The position numbers and the translations under genes are program-made. A model generated the notes under the pieces. That model was not told the origin of the DNA. It worked only from the letters and a program-made list of their open reading frames with translations, and made no database searches. Below, in pieces: positions 31,475 to 41,146 of a stretch of 64,000 nucleotides of DNA. The stretch is from DATBGS01 sp036557885 (GTDB lineage Bacteria > Chloroflexota > Ktedonobacteria > Ktedonobacterales > DATBGS01). Location: the NCBI GenBank assembly GCA_036557885.1, contig DATBGS010000060.1:1-64000 (forward strand). Reading direction: 5' to 3'. Each line of letters begins with the position of its first letter. The first letter of the stretch is position 1.

Positions 31475-33700
31475 TCAAGAGGAGGGGATGCGGTAGAGCG
31501 TGTAGTCGTCAAAGACCTGCACCTGCACCAGGGCACTCGCCAGGAACTGATGAAACGCTGGAAGATAGGTGTCTATGGAGGTCGCTTGATAGACATGCGC
31601 AATATATTCCAGATTTTGCTCTTCATAGACGAGATAACGAAACCCCTGCTGGCGCAGCAGAGAGGTGATGCCAGACGGGGTATGTCCTGCCGTCACAAGA
31701 TAGGGCACCCAATCCTCAGCGGAATCATCCACGTAATCGTGACCCTCCAGAAAGTACCCCAGCCCGTTGCCCACCAGCAGCAGTTTTGCATCAGTGGGGA
31801 TATGGCTGTTGACATACTCCACCATCTCCCAATAGCCCGCGCTTTGTCGCAGATGCTGCTCCTCCCACTGGCGCAGCGAAACCTGCCCGGTTAGCAGCGA
31901 GAGTGGGTTGGCATCCACCCAGAAGCTCAGGCTTGTGAAGGGGCCAGCCAGGAGCAGCAGGAAGGTGATTGCCTGAACAATCTGACGCATGAGGCGCCAG
32001 CGCCCGCAAAGCTGCCAGAGGCTGAGCCAGACAATCACCGTTGGAACGATCAGCACCAGTACCCACGAGAGCGCGTAGCGGGTGAGCGTGGCTTGAGAGA
32101 TGACCCAGAGGCTGTAGGCTGCTGCTGCTACCACAAGCCAGGCACTGCTCTGGGCACTGCTTTGGGCCGTCTCGCTGTGTACATGCGTTGTCCGATCTGG
32201 TCCTTTTTTCCAGAAGCGCGGCACAGCCACAAAGACAGAGAGTGGTGCCAGCAGCACCAGGGAATTAAGCGGAAGATATGCCCCTTCTTCCACGCGCCAG
32301 TTGTCAAGAAAGAACTGCCAGAACGCGAGCAGCCCGCGCTGCCAGAGCGGTCCACCCGGCCCAAAATGGGCCAGTCCCTCTGTGGATACCAGTGTGCGCG
32401 CCGCATCCCAGCCTGGGCCGCCCCAGAGAAAGGGATAGATGGGGTTCCCCAACAGCAGCCCGTCTTTCAGCAACCAGGGCAGGAGCGCCAGCACCACTCC
32501 AATCAGATAAAGTGTGGTCCCGCGCAGTGTGTCTCTGAGCGCCTGCACCTTCTCCACGCTTGCCTGCCAGTTGCGCATCACCTGGCCCGCTCCCCAGCCA
32601 ACCAGGAGCAGCAGGATGCCTGCAACCAGCATCCCTGTCTGATATTTTGCCCCTATCCCCAGCCCGGCAAGCACTCCTGCCAAAAGGAGCAGCTTGCCGC
32701 TGCGCGGGGCGTCTCCTTGAGCAGGCGTTTCCAACCAGAGCAGCACGACTACCAGCGAGGCAATGCCATAGCAGGCGGTGGCTGGCTCGGCATAGCCGCT
32801 GGTCATGAGGCCCGTATACAGCGGGCTTGCCAGACAGAGCGCCGCCCCCAGCCACGCTGCTAACCGCCCAAAGTGGCGATAGAGGAAGCCGCAGAGCAGG
32901 AATACGGCCAGCAAGCCAAAGATGGCTTGTATCCAGACGGCGGCAATGGGCGCGTTGAAGGCCAGGACTACCAGATTCAACATCTCCGGGTTGAGGGGAA
33001 AATCAGCGCTTGCCCAGCCTGGCAGGGCGTATACCGCGTGGTGCAGCAGGAAAAGTTTGGGGGCTGCCCAGTGATAGGTGTACACATCCCAGCCGCGTGG
33101 GTTGATGGGGAAGGTGAGCGCCTGTGTCGCTAACAACACCAGTTCTATGGCTGGGATGCCCGCCAGCAGCGCCTCAAACGGTGTGCGCGGCGCAATGCTG
33201 CTGAGGGGCTGATACCAGCTTCTGGTGGTGAGGTTGGTGAACAGTTGCCATGTCTCGCGCCAGGAGAGGGCAAGCGCCAGGGCCAACCCCGCGACCAGCA
33301 CCCAGAAGTACAACAGGTGGAGCATGCCCAACACCAGCACGCCCAGGCTGACCGCGCCCCAGCCAAGCGCCAGGGCCAGGGTGCTTTGCTCCAGACGGGT
33401 GAGGCCCTGAAGCGGGAAATGGCGCAGCAGGCGTTGCCCAAGCCCAAGTCCCACGCATCCAAGGATGACCACCAGCCCCAGGGCGAAGAGATCATCGAGG
33501 ATGGTCAGGCGATGCGGCTGATCAGGTTGAGGGAGGTAGATGGCGTAATGATAGCTGGCGGTTGCCGCGAACAGCAGCATCCCACCCGCCGCGAGGAGCA
33601 AGGGCCAGCGCCGAGCCTTGAGCACAGAGAAAGGGCTGGTGAGCGCCCGAAGACCATCTGGTGCCTGGAGCCTTGCCGGGGATGAGTTGCGCACGCCCAT
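31475..33700 (-). CDS. Large membrane glycosyltransferase (GT39/ArnT/RgtA-like)
   Basis: 741 residues with about 13 hydrophobic segments in residues 30-590, then a C-terminal soluble domain. The region near residues 190-240 (INPRGWDVYTYHWAAPKLFL) sits where GT-C enzymes place their acceptor and catalytic loop with Asp, and the C-terminal VEYVNSHIPTDAKLLLVGNG resembles the outer domain of dolichol- or undecaprenyl-linked sugar transferases. It probably transfers a sugar from a lipid carrier on the outer membrane face. GGGAGG is close to ATG 33700; GTG 33694 has better spacing. Confidence 0.8.
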   Translation of the reverse strand: MGVRNSSPARLQAPDGLRALTSPFSVLKARRWPLLLAAGGMLLFAATASYHYAIYLPQPDQPHRLTILDDLFALGLVVILGCVGLGLGQRLLRHFPLQGLTRLEQSTLALALGWGAVSLGVLVLGMLHLLYFWVLVAGLALALALSWRETWQLFTNLTTRSWYQPLSSIAPRTPFEALLAGIPAIELVLLATQALTFPINPRGWDVYTYHWAAPKLFLLHHAVYALPGWASADFPLNPEMLNLVVLAFNAPIAAVWIQAIFGLLAVFLLCGFLYRHFGRLAAWLGAALCLASPLYTGLMTSGYAEPATACYGIASLVVVLLWLETPAQGDAPRSGKLLLLAGVLAGLGIGAKYQTGMLVAGILLLLVGWGAGQVMRNWQASVEKVQALRDTLRGTTLYLIGVVLALLPWLLKDGLLLGNPIYPFLWGGPGWDAARTLVSTEGLAHFGPGGPLWQRGLLAFWQFFLDNWRVEEGAYLPLNSLVLLAPLSVFVAVPRFWKKGPDRTTHVHSETAQSSAQSSAWLVVAAAAYSLWVISQATLTRYALSWVLVLIVPTVIVWLSLWQLCGRWRLMRQIVQAITFLLLLAGPFTSLSFWVDANPLSLLTGQVSLRQWEEQHLRQSAGYWEMVEYVNSHIPTDAKLLLVGNGLGYFLEGHDYVDDSAEDWVPYLVTAGHTPSGITSLLRQQGFRYLVYEEQNLEYIAHVYQATSIDTYLPAFHQFLASALVQVQVFDDYTLYRIPSS

Positions 33701-33788
33701 AACCTCCCGCTTTTTGTCTCGCCTGCATTACTAGATAACGCTCCAGGCGCTCCCTGGTATTTTGGAGCACAAGCGCCTGACCCCCACT

Positions 33789-34733
33789 TTAGCCCGCCGT
33801 TGTTGCCATCGTGGGCACAGTAGTTGGGATGGTCAGGGGCGCAGCGGGATCGTTCAGGCTGAGCGTGAATTGGGGTTGCTGGATGGTATGCTCGCTGCGC
33901 GTCTGGATGACTGCCGTGCCAATGGCGAAATACTCCAGAATATGGCTGCCCCAGCCGTGACTGCGCTCCTGAATCTGCGCCCCGACAATCCCTTGCGCAC
34001 GCAGGTTCATCGCTTCGGCCTGCATGCGGGCCATCGCCAGTTCGCGGGCTTCGTAGAGTCCCTGCGTGTAGTTGGGCATCTCGACATTCTGCCCAATGTT
34101 CTTAAACCACTGGCTGAAGCTCTGGTAAGCGATGTGGTAGACGCAGGTGCCCATCACCAGCCCAACCGGGGAATAGCCGGATTGGACGAGGGTGTAGAAA
34201 TCCTGGCCGGAAAGATCGCTGGTGAAGGGCATGTTTTGCACCGTGCGATGGTTTTTGCCATCGGTGCTGCGCACCGCTGTGCCAATCGCCATAAACTCGG
34301 CCAGCGCCGCCCCCCACTGGCGCATGTTGATGTCCAGCCGCACGCCCACAACGCCGTCCGCACCCAGCGCCATTGCCTCCTGCTCCATGCGCGTCATGGC
34401 AAGTTCGCGGGCGTGGTACATCGCCTGGGAGAGTATGGTCACTTCTTGATTTTGTTTGATGCTGTTGAACTGAAAGCCCATATGATAGATGCTGGAGCCA
34501 ACGACCAGTCCCAGCGGTTCAAAGCCCGCCGATTTGACTAGCAAAAATTCGTTGACAGAGAGGTCGCTGGTGAAAAGTCCGGCCTGGCCTGGGCCGCCGC
34601 GCATGGCCTGCAAGCGTTGGATGGCCTGCGGCGGAAGCTGCTGCTGTGGCATGCCCTGCTGTGGCGCCCCTTGTGGTGGGTAGCCCGGTGTCTGCCCACC
34701 TGGAGGGGGATTTTGTGGTGGTTGCTGTTGCAT
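33789..34733 (-). CDS. Duplicated YbjQ (UPF0145)-like domain protein
   Basis: 314 residues. A Pro/Gln-rich, disordered N-terminus of about 45 residues precedes two copies of a YbjQ-type domain, at about 50-165 and 175-275. Each has a GLVVGSSIYH / GLVMGTCVYH turn, the LYEARELAMARMQAEAM helix, and GADGVVGVRLDI-type strand. YbjQ proteins form ring-shaped oligomers with unknown function, once suggested as heavy-metal binders. The C-terminal tail is Thr/Pro-rich. ATG 34733 follows AAGGAG. Confidence 0.8.
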   Translation of the reverse strand: MQQQPPQNPPPGGQTPGYPPQGAPQQGMPQQQLPPQAIQRLQAMRGGPGQAGLFTSDLSVNEFLLVKSAGFEPLGLVVGSSIYHMGFQFNSIKQNQEVTILSQAMYHARELAMTRMEQEAMALGADGVVGVRLDINMRQWGAALAEFMAIGTAVRSTDGKNHRTVQNMPFTSDLSGQDFYTLVQSGYSPVGLVMGTCVYHIAYQSFSQWFKNIGQNVEMPNYTQGLYEARELAMARMQAEAMNLRAQGIVGAQIQERSHGWGSHILEYFAIGTAVIQTRSEHTIQQPQFTLSLNDPAAPLTIPTTVPTMATTAG

Positions 34734-35030
34734 GGCGGAATATGCTCCTTGAAGAAAGAATGCGCCAGAGGATGGCTGGCACCCGTTAAAGAATGAGATG
34801 CGTGCATCATACATGTTGCACCTGCTTTTGTGCTACTCACTGGGGACCGCGCAAGAAGTGGATGGTTTTTTACGCCGTTTTTGGCCTATCATAGTCGTTA
34901 CAGCAACAGCAGGGGAACAAAAGGCAAACAGCAGGAGCAGGAAGCGCTCTGCCGGAAAGCATGTAACCAGGGTATGCTCCGCCCAAAAACAGCCGGTAAC
35001 GGCGTAACGAGAAGAGGAGAAGAGAAGCAA

Positions 35031-35966
35031 ATGGCGAACGCACGCCCATTTCGGTTTGGTGTGGGTGCTGATAGCGCCCCATCACGCGAAGCCTGGATTG
35101 AACTGGCGCAGAAGGTAGAAGACCTGGGCTACGCGACATTTCTGCTGGCCGATCACTACGTCAACGAATTTCCGCCGATTGCCGCGTTGATGGCTGCCGC
35201 CGACGCCGCGAAGACGATTCGAGTCGGCAGCTTTGTCTTCGATAACGACTTTCGGCACCCCGCCATGCTCGCCAAAGAGGTGGCGACGCTTGATCTACTC
35301 TCTGGCGGGCGCTTCGAGTTTGGCATTGGGGCGGGCTGGCACCCTCCCGAATACGAGCAAGCTGGATTGCCTTTTGACAGCGCTGGCGTGCGTATCAGTC
35401 GGCTGGAAGAGGCGCTGGCGATCATCAAACAGTTCTTCACCCAGGATGCAGTCACATTTTCGGGCGCTCATTATCGCGTGACCAATCTCTACGCGGCACC
35501 CAAACCAGCGCAGCGCCCCTATCCGCCCATCTTTATCGGCGGAGGTGGCAAACGTTTGTTGACCCTGGCAGGCCGAGAGGCGGACATCATTGGCTTACAC
35601 TTCAAGGTGAGCGCTGATGGTACGGTTTCTCCAAGCGAGCACACTGAGGCAGTTCTGGCGCAAAAAGTGGAATGGGTGCGGCAGGCAGCAGGAGAGCGGT
35701 TTGAGGCAATAGAGTTCAATTTGCTGGTTGGAGTCGGGATTGCCGAGAATCGGCAGAAGGCGGCTGAGCAGCGTGTTCGTGAACGCGGGCTAGCGGTAAC
35801 AGCAGAGCAAGTTTTAGCCAGCTCCTATCTGCTTCTTGGCAGCGTTGAAGAGATTGTGGAGCGCCTACACTATCTGCGCGAGCGCTACGGCGTTTCGTAC
35901 TTCGTGGTAGGCACGGAATATATGGAAGCGCTGGCGCCAGTGGTTGCGCGTCTTGCTGGCAAGTAA
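35031..35966 (+). CDS. Luciferase-like (LLM) F420-dependent oxidoreductase
   Basis: 311 residues. GGRFEFGIGAGWHPPEYEQAGL is the conserved core of F420- or FMN-using bacterial luciferase-like monooxygenases; RPFRFGVGADSAPSREAW and the C-terminal YGVSYFVVG match the TIGR03621-type F420 subgroup as I recall it. Substrate unknown. ATG 35031 is preceded by GAGGAGAAGAGAAGCAA. The 297-base upstream gap contains no other gene. A hairpin follows 5 bases after the stop. Confidence 0.85.
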   Translation: MANARPFRFGVGADSAPSREAWIELAQKVEDLGYATFLLADHYVNEFPPIAALMAAADAAKTIRVGSFVFDNDFRHPAMLAKEVATLDLLSGGRFEFGIGAGWHPPEYEQAGLPFDSAGVRISRLEEALAIIKQFFTQDAVTFSGAHYRVTNLYAAPKPAQRPYPPIFIGGGGKRLLTLAGREADIIGLHFKVSADGTVSPSEHTEAVLAQKVEWVRQAAGERFEAIEFNLLVGVGIAENRQKAAEQRVRERGLAVTAEQVLASSYLLLGSVEEIVERLHYLRERYGVSYFVVGTEYMEALAPVVARLAGK

Positions 35967-35970
35967 AACA

Positions 35971-36007
35971 TCCCCTGGCACGCTCCCCAAAGGGGCGTGC
36001 CAGGGGA
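35971..36007. terminator. Hairpin terminator
   Basis: Twelve-base perfect outer arms (35971-35982, 35996-36007) and inner CCCC/GGGG pairing with a 3-base loop, 5 bases after the oxidoreductase stop. No long T-run. Confidence 0.65.
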
Positions 36008-36099
36008 CATTCATCTCCCAGCACAAGAGCGGTTGTTTTCGCTGGACAGGCATGCTATGCTGGGCGCCATCCGCCCCATGAGCATGAGAGGAGCCATCC

Positions 36100-37521
36100 A
36101 TGAGCGAATTTGCCCCTTCCACCGTAACCCCCCTGTCCCTTCCACAGCGCCGTGTTGCTGGCGCGGCGGGCTATGCCTTCCTGGTCTTGTTTGCCGTCAA
36201 TTTTCTGAATTATCTTGATCGCTTTCTGCTGACGGGCGCTTCCAATGTGGTGGCACTGGAACTGCACTTTGGCATTGATGGCATTGGCTATCTGGCGGGC
36301 GCCTTTGTCGTAGTCTTTACCGTTGCCACCATTCCGCTGGGCATCTGGGCAGACCGCACCAGGCGCAAAAATGTGATTGCCATCAGTGTAGCCATCTGGA
36401 GCCTGGCAACGGCGCTGACGGCGCTGGCTTCTAATTTTTTCTTCTTGCTCATCTCGCGCACGGTGCTGGGCATTGGCGAGGCCGGATATTCCCCCGCCAG
36501 CAATGCGATGCTGGCTGATTATTATAGCCAGGCACGCCGGGCACGCATTTTGAGCTGGCTGTCAATTGGGTTCGCGCTGGGGATAATGTTTGGTATTGTG
36601 ATTGGCGGCGTGGTGGCAAATATTGGCCCTGGCTCCTGGCGCTGGGGCTTTGTCTTTACTGGCATACCTGGGATGGTGCTGGCATATCTCGCCTGGCGCA
36701 TCCGCGAGCCGCGCCGCAATGAGGCAGATGCAGAGGCAGGCGGGCTATCAGCCGAGGCCAGCGCAGAGGCAGAGGCGACTGACAGCACCGTGCCGCGCTC
36801 TGTCTGGGCGCAGATTCGGCTGCTGCTGCGCATCAAGACGCTGCTGGTGCTGATGGGCATGCAGGTCTTTGCGTATTTTGTGCTGAGCGCCAGCATTGTC
36901 TATCTGCCGACGCTCTTTCAGCAAAAAGACGGTTTTGGCCTGTCGTCCGAGCAGGCGGGGCTGTTTGCCGGAATAGGAGTGGCGGTGGCTGCCATCCCCG
37001 GCGCGATCCTGGGTGGGTATCTCTCCGATGTGCTCAACCGCCGCTATCCCGGCTCGCGGGTGCTGATCTGCGGGCTGGGCTTTCTGGTTGGCGCGCCTTT
37101 TTATCTGCTTTCGGCGGTGGTTGGCGTGCAGACGCATAACCTCTGGTTGTATGCGATCTTCTTCTTCGCCACAACGCTCTTGCTCAACCTCTATGTGGGG
37201 CCAGGCGGCGCGGCCTTGCAGGACATTGTGCCGCCCGGTCTGCGCGCAACGGCGGTGGCGTTGGTCTTGTTTGTGGGCAATCTGCTGGGCAACGCTTTTG
37301 CCCCGACGCTCGTTGGGGCGCTGGCCCGCGCGCTGGACCCCACGCATGGACAGCACTTTGCGCAGCAGGTGGCCGGGCTTGATCTCAGCCTGGCCCTGGC
37401 CTATACCTGTCCGCCGGTGCTGGTCATTGCGGGACTCATCGGCATCCTGGGGGCGCGCTTGATGAAGGGTGATATGCTGGCGGCGCAGAGGATGAGCGCG
37501 AAGGATGCGCCTCTGCCATAA
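36100..37521 (+). CDS. MFS transporter, spinster-like
   Basis: 473 residues with 12 membrane segments. The first has NFLNYLDRFLLTG; loop 2-3 IWADRTRRKN; helix 4-5 SRTVLGIGEAGYSPASNAMLADYY, all as in spinster-like MFS proteins. A central Glu/Ala-rich cytoplasmic loop separates the two six-helix halves. Substrate unknown; relatives carry lysolipids, sphingolipids or organic anions. GAGGAGCCATCC precedes the ATG. Confidence 0.88.
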   Translation: MSEFAPSTVTPLSLPQRRVAGAAGYAFLVLFAVNFLNYLDRFLLTGASNVVALELHFGIDGIGYLAGAFVVVFTVATIPLGIWADRTRRKNVIAISVAIWSLATALTALASNFFFLLISRTVLGIGEAGYSPASNAMLADYYSQARRARILSWLSIGFALGIMFGIVIGGVVANIGPGSWRWGFVFTGIPGMVLAYLAWRIREPRRNEADAEAGGLSAEASAEAEATDSTVPRSVWAQIRLLLRIKTLLVLMGMQVFAYFVLSASIVYLPTLFQQKDGFGLSSEQAGLFAGIGVAVAAIPGAILGGYLSDVLNRRYPGSRVLICGLGFLVGAPFYLLSAVVGVQTHNLWLYAIFFFATTLLLNLYVGPGGAALQDIVPPGLRATAVALVLFVGNLLGNAFAPTLVGALARALDPTHGQHFAQQVAGLDLSLALAYTCPPVLVIAGLIGILGARLMKGDMLAAQRMSAKDAPLP

Positions 37522-37642
37522 GTTGATCACGCGCAAGCAGTATGTCTTTACTACCCAAATCACCTCCTATCTGCTATAGTAGAGGGGCGATTCGAGACTG
37601 GCTGTTCCAAAGAGTCGCTCGACAACGAGGGAGGGGCACACT

Positions 37643-39244
37643 ATGGCAGAACAGGGGCCGCTTTCGGGGCAGAAGTTAGGCGACAAGTATCTCCTGGGCG
37701 AATTGATTGGGCAGGGGGGCTTTGGGGTGGTCTATCGCGCGCAGCATTTGCTGCTGAACCGGCAGCAAGCCATCAAACTGCTGCTGGAGCAGCACTTCAC
37801 CAGCCCCAAGTTCCGCGAGCGTTTCATCCGCGAGGCACAGACGCTGGCGGCATTTGAGCATCCCAATATTGTGCCCATTCATGATTTTGGCATCGAGGGC
37901 AGCCGCGCCTATCTGGTGATGCCCTATCTGGGCGGCGGGAGCCTGCATGAGATGCTGAAAAAGCGCGGGGGACCGCTGAGCCTGGAGGAAGCCGGGCGCT
38001 ATCTGGAGCAGCTTTGCGCGGGCCTGGGCTACGCCCACGCGCGTAACGTCGTTCACCTGGACCTGAAGCCCCAAAATCTGCTGCTGCACACCGATGGGCG
38101 GCTGCTGCTCACTGATTTTGGGCTGGCCCATCTTCTCAAGGAGGGTGCGGCTGAGGGCAGTTCCAGCCTCTCTTTTGGCACGCCAACCTATATGGCGCCA
38201 GAGCATTTTGATGGGCAGCCCGGCCAGCGCAGCGACCTGTACGCGCTGGGCATCATCCTGTTTCAAATGCTGGTGGGCCGCGTGCCCTTTGATGGGCCGA
38301 TTTCGGCGGTGATGCGCAAACATCTGATGGAGCCGCCGCCGCCGCTGCGGGCGACGCGCCCGGACTTGCCGCCCGCGCTGGAAGGTGTGATTCAGAAAGC
38401 GCTGGCAAAAAAGCCGGAGGAGCGCTATGGGCGCGCGGGCGAACTGCTCATTGATTTTATGGCAGCCACCGCCGGGAAGACGCCTGGCCCAGGCGTCTTC
38501 CCCCACCCCGCCGCGCAGCCACCTGCCATGAGCCAGGCGACGGCCAACGTGCTGTATGCCAGCACGATTCGAGCGCAAACCCCTCCTGCTCAGGCGAGCA
38601 CCATCCGGGCGCAAACTCCACCAGCGGCGCCATCAGCCGTAATTTCCAACCCGACGCCAGTCGGTCAGCAAATATCCGGCCCTCCGCAAATCTCTCAGCC
38701 ACCTGGTCAGCCGCCCACTATGACGCCCCCGGTGGCGCCTACCTGGTCGGGGCCGGCAGTGCAGCAATCAGGCGCTGCTCCAAACCAGCAGCCAGAAGCC
38801 ACGCCAAAAAAGAAAGCGCGCACTGTTCGCAAGGCGATTCTCGCCCTGATCTTCGTGTTGCTGGCCTATGGTATCGAGGCGGGTTTTCTGATCGCAGCAG
38901 CCAACACCAGTACGTACCGTTATGACTCTTGTTATTATTACGATGAGACAAATGGGTGTCAGGGAGACTATTATTATGATAACGGTCCCCAGAATGCCTT
39001 CTTAGTTGCGGCAGCACTGGTGGCTATGCCGCCTGCTGCCCTGGCAATCTGGCTGGGGCGCCGAGCCAGGAGACAGATTCGGGCCAGCGATGGAAAACTG
39101 AAAGGAAGGCGCCTCGCGGGAACTGCTGTCATTCTAGCCTGGTTGGTGCCTGGGGTCTGGCCGTACAAGCTGCTGGAGGTACTGATCTTCCGCCCCATCT
39201 TCCTGTTGATACGCGGCTTGTTCAGGCTGATGCTCCGAGATTAG
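37643..39244 (+). CDS. Membrane Ser/Thr protein kinase (Pkn-like) with Tyr-rich outer loop
   Basis: 533 residues. Kinase domain 16-275: Gly-loop GQGGFGVVY, K45 in AIKLL, catalytic HLDLKPQN with D140, DFG at 158-160, and APE in YMAPE. The usual HRD is HLD, so it is a non-RD-type kinase. A Pro/Thr/Gln-rich linker follows with a repeated STIRAQTPPA unit, then three hydrophobic segments. Between the first two lies a short loop rich in Tyr (YRYDSCYYYDETNGC...) and two Cys. Likely senses cell-envelope conditions. Promoter-like TATAGT at 37575-37580. GGGAGGGGCACACT precedes ATG. Confidence 0.9.
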   Translation: MAEQGPLSGQKLGDKYLLGELIGQGGFGVVYRAQHLLLNRQQAIKLLLEQHFTSPKFRERFIREAQTLAAFEHPNIVPIHDFGIEGSRAYLVMPYLGGGSLHEMLKKRGGPLSLEEAGRYLEQLCAGLGYAHARNVVHLDLKPQNLLLHTDGRLLLTDFGLAHLLKEGAAEGSSSLSFGTPTYMAPEHFDGQPGQRSDLYALGIILFQMLVGRVPFDGPISAVMRKHLMEPPPPLRATRPDLPPALEGVIQKALAKKPEERYGRAGELLIDFMAATAGKTPGPGVFPHPAAQPPAMSQATANVLYASTIRAQTPPAQASTIRAQTPPAAPSAVISNPTPVGQQISGPPQISQPPGQPPTMTPPVAPTWSGPAVQQSGAAPNQQPEATPKKKARTVRKAILALIFVLLAYGIEAGFLIAAANTSTYRYDSCYYYDETNGCQGDYYYDNGPQNAFLVAAALVAMPPAALAIWLGRRARRQIRASDGKLKGRRLAGTAVILAWLVPGVWPYKLLEVLIFRPIFLLIRGLFRLMLRD

Positions 39245-39318
39245 CAGTAAAAACGGGAGGCTTCTCAGACACCACGAGGTGGCAGGATGGCTCCCGCCGC
39301 CTCGTGATGCTACAGATT

Positions 39319-40974
39319 TTATTGAGGGTTTGATGCCTCCCCCCTCACCAACCGCCCCTCCTGCAACTCCCAGCGCTCGCCGCCAAAGCGCTCCATAAAC
39401 CAGCGATCATGCGAGACGGCGATCACCGGCCCGGCAAAGGCGAGGATGGCCGTCTCAAACGCCTCCAGCACATCCAGGCTGAGGTAGTTGGTGGGTTCGT
39501 CCAGAATGAGCACATTCGGGCGCTCGGCCATCAGCCGGGCTATCTCCAGTTTGCGGCGCTGGCCGATGCTCAACTGCGCGATGGTTTTGCGCATATCCTC
39601 CAGCCGAAACAGCCCTGTCTCCAGCAGCCCGGCAATCAGTTGCTCATCGTATCCGGCCTGGGTCTGGCGATACCACTCCAGAATGGTCAGGCTCAGATTG
39701 GGCAGCGAGCTTTGCGGCAGATAGCCGATACGCGCGCTGCCCACGACCTTTGCCGCGCCAGCGTCGGGCGTTTCCAGCCCCAGCATGGTCTGGATGAGCG
39801 TGGTTTTGCCCGCGCCGTTGGGTCCAGTGAGCAGGATGCGCGCATCTGGCGCAATCGAGAAAGACAGGTCGGCAAAGAGCGCTCTGCCGTCGTGCTGGCG
39901 CGTCAAGCCTTCCACCTTGATAATCTGGTCAGAACGGATGGCTTCGGTGGCAAAGTTGGGGTAGAAGCGCAGCGGTTTGGGTGGTTTGGGGACGGAGTTG
40001 GCCTCGATGCGCTTGAGTTCTTCCTCTGCCGCGCGCACATTGCGCGAGATAGTCTGCTGCACGCGCCCGCCCTTGAAATCATAAGCCATCTTGTCGCCGT
40101 CTTTGGGCATGCGGTGATGCGCCACCTGCCGCGCCGTTTCGCGCATGCGCTGGCGCAGTTCCTTGATCTCTTCCTGCTGGCGCTCGTAATCCTCCTGCTG
40201 TTTGGTGCGTTCTGCGGCCCTGGCGCGCAGGAACGCATCGTAGTTGCCGCTGTAGCTCTTGAGGTGATGGCTGTGCTCCTCAAGCTCCAGAATCTGATTG
40301 ACGACGCGGTTGAGGAAATGCCGATCATGCGAGACGACCAGCACCGCGCCGCGATAGCTGGCGAGATAGCTTTCCAGCCATTCCAGCGCGTGAATGTCCA
40401 GATGATTGGTTGGCTCGTCCAGCAAGAGCAGATCAGGCGAGCGCAGCAGCAGCGCTGCCAGCCCCACGCGGGCTTTTTCGCCGCCGGAAAGTGTGGCAAC
40501 CGGGCGCGAGCGCGGCAGATGGGCGATGCCCAGTCCGGCCAGAATCGCGTCAATCTGGTGTTCAAGCTCGTAGCCGCCGCGCTCCTGAAAGCGTGTGGCG
40601 ACCTGTGCATAGTCCTCTAAGAGCGCGGCCATGTGCTCTGGGGCAGGCTGAGCCATCAGCACTTCCAGTTCACGCATGCGCGTCTCAAGCTGGCGCAGAT
40701 TGCCCACTGATGCTAAGATCAGGTCTTCGATGGTCTGCCCAAAGAAGGCTGGCGTGGTCTGGGGCAGGTAGCCAACTTCAACCGATGGCCCAAACCGCGC
40801 GCTGCCGCTATCGGGTGGCTCCTGGCCGATCAGCACGCGCAGCAGCGTAGATTTGCCAATGCCGTTCATGCCAACAATGCCGACGCGCTCACCAGCGTTG
40901 ATGGCAAACGTCAGATCAGCCAGGATGGTGGTATGGCCGTAAGATTTGGAGAGATTGCGAACACCAAGCAGCAT
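39319..40974 (-). CDS. ABC-F family ATPase
   Basis: 551 residues with two nucleotide-binding domains and no membrane helices: Walker A GMNGIGKST and GPNGAGKTT, signatures LSGGEKARVG and LSIGQRRKLE, Walker B LLLLDEPTNHLD and VLILDEPTNYLS. A basic/Gln-rich linker between about 230 and 320. Class F members bind ribosomes and relieve stalls or give antibiotic protection; which applies cannot be told. GAGGAGGCATCT precedes the ATG. Confidence 0.93.
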   Translation of the reverse strand: MLLGVRNLSKSYGHTTILADLTFAINAGERVGIVGMNGIGKSTLLRVLIGQEPPDSGSARFGPSVEVGYLPQTTPAFFGQTIEDLILASVGNLRQLETRMRELEVLMAQPAPEHMAALLEDYAQVATRFQERGGYELEHQIDAILAGLGIAHLPRSRPVATLSGGEKARVGLAALLLRSPDLLLLDEPTNHLDIHALEWLESYLASYRGAVLVVSHDRHFLNRVVNQILELEEHSHHLKSYSGNYDAFLRARAAERTKQQEDYERQQEEIKELRQRMRETARQVAHHRMPKDGDKMAYDFKGGRVQQTISRNVRAAEEELKRIEANSVPKPPKPLRFYPNFATEAIRSDQIIKVEGLTRQHDGRALFADLSFSIAPDARILLTGPNGAGKTTLIQTMLGLETPDAGAAKVVGSARIGYLPQSSLPNLSLTILEWYRQTQAGYDEQLIAGLLETGLFRLEDMRKTIAQLSIGQRRKLEIARLMAERPNVLILDEPTNYLSLDVLEAFETAILAFAGPVIAVSHDRWFMERFGGERWELQEGRLVRGEASNPQ

Positions 40975-41146
40975 AGATGCCTCCTCGCAAAAGATACTGA
41001 GTCAGGTGTGCGAGGCGCGGCTGATGGTGTCTGCTGGTGGAAATCTGGCGGAATTGAAAGCGTCGAGCGGAAGCGATTTGCTGCCGCCGGTTGCTGCGCT
41101 GCACACGATAGGTGTACATAAAACCGGCGCTTGCCAGCATGTTGCC

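Noticed and set aside
39254..39306. Interleaved inverted repeats after the kinase gene
   Set aside because: Arms of only 6-7 bases in a GC-rich stretch; chance pairing is likely, though it could be a weak terminator.
39409..40620. A 403-codon plus-strand frame opposite the ABC-F gene
   Set aside because: Mirror of a well-supported ATPase with all Walker motifs; no ribosome site.
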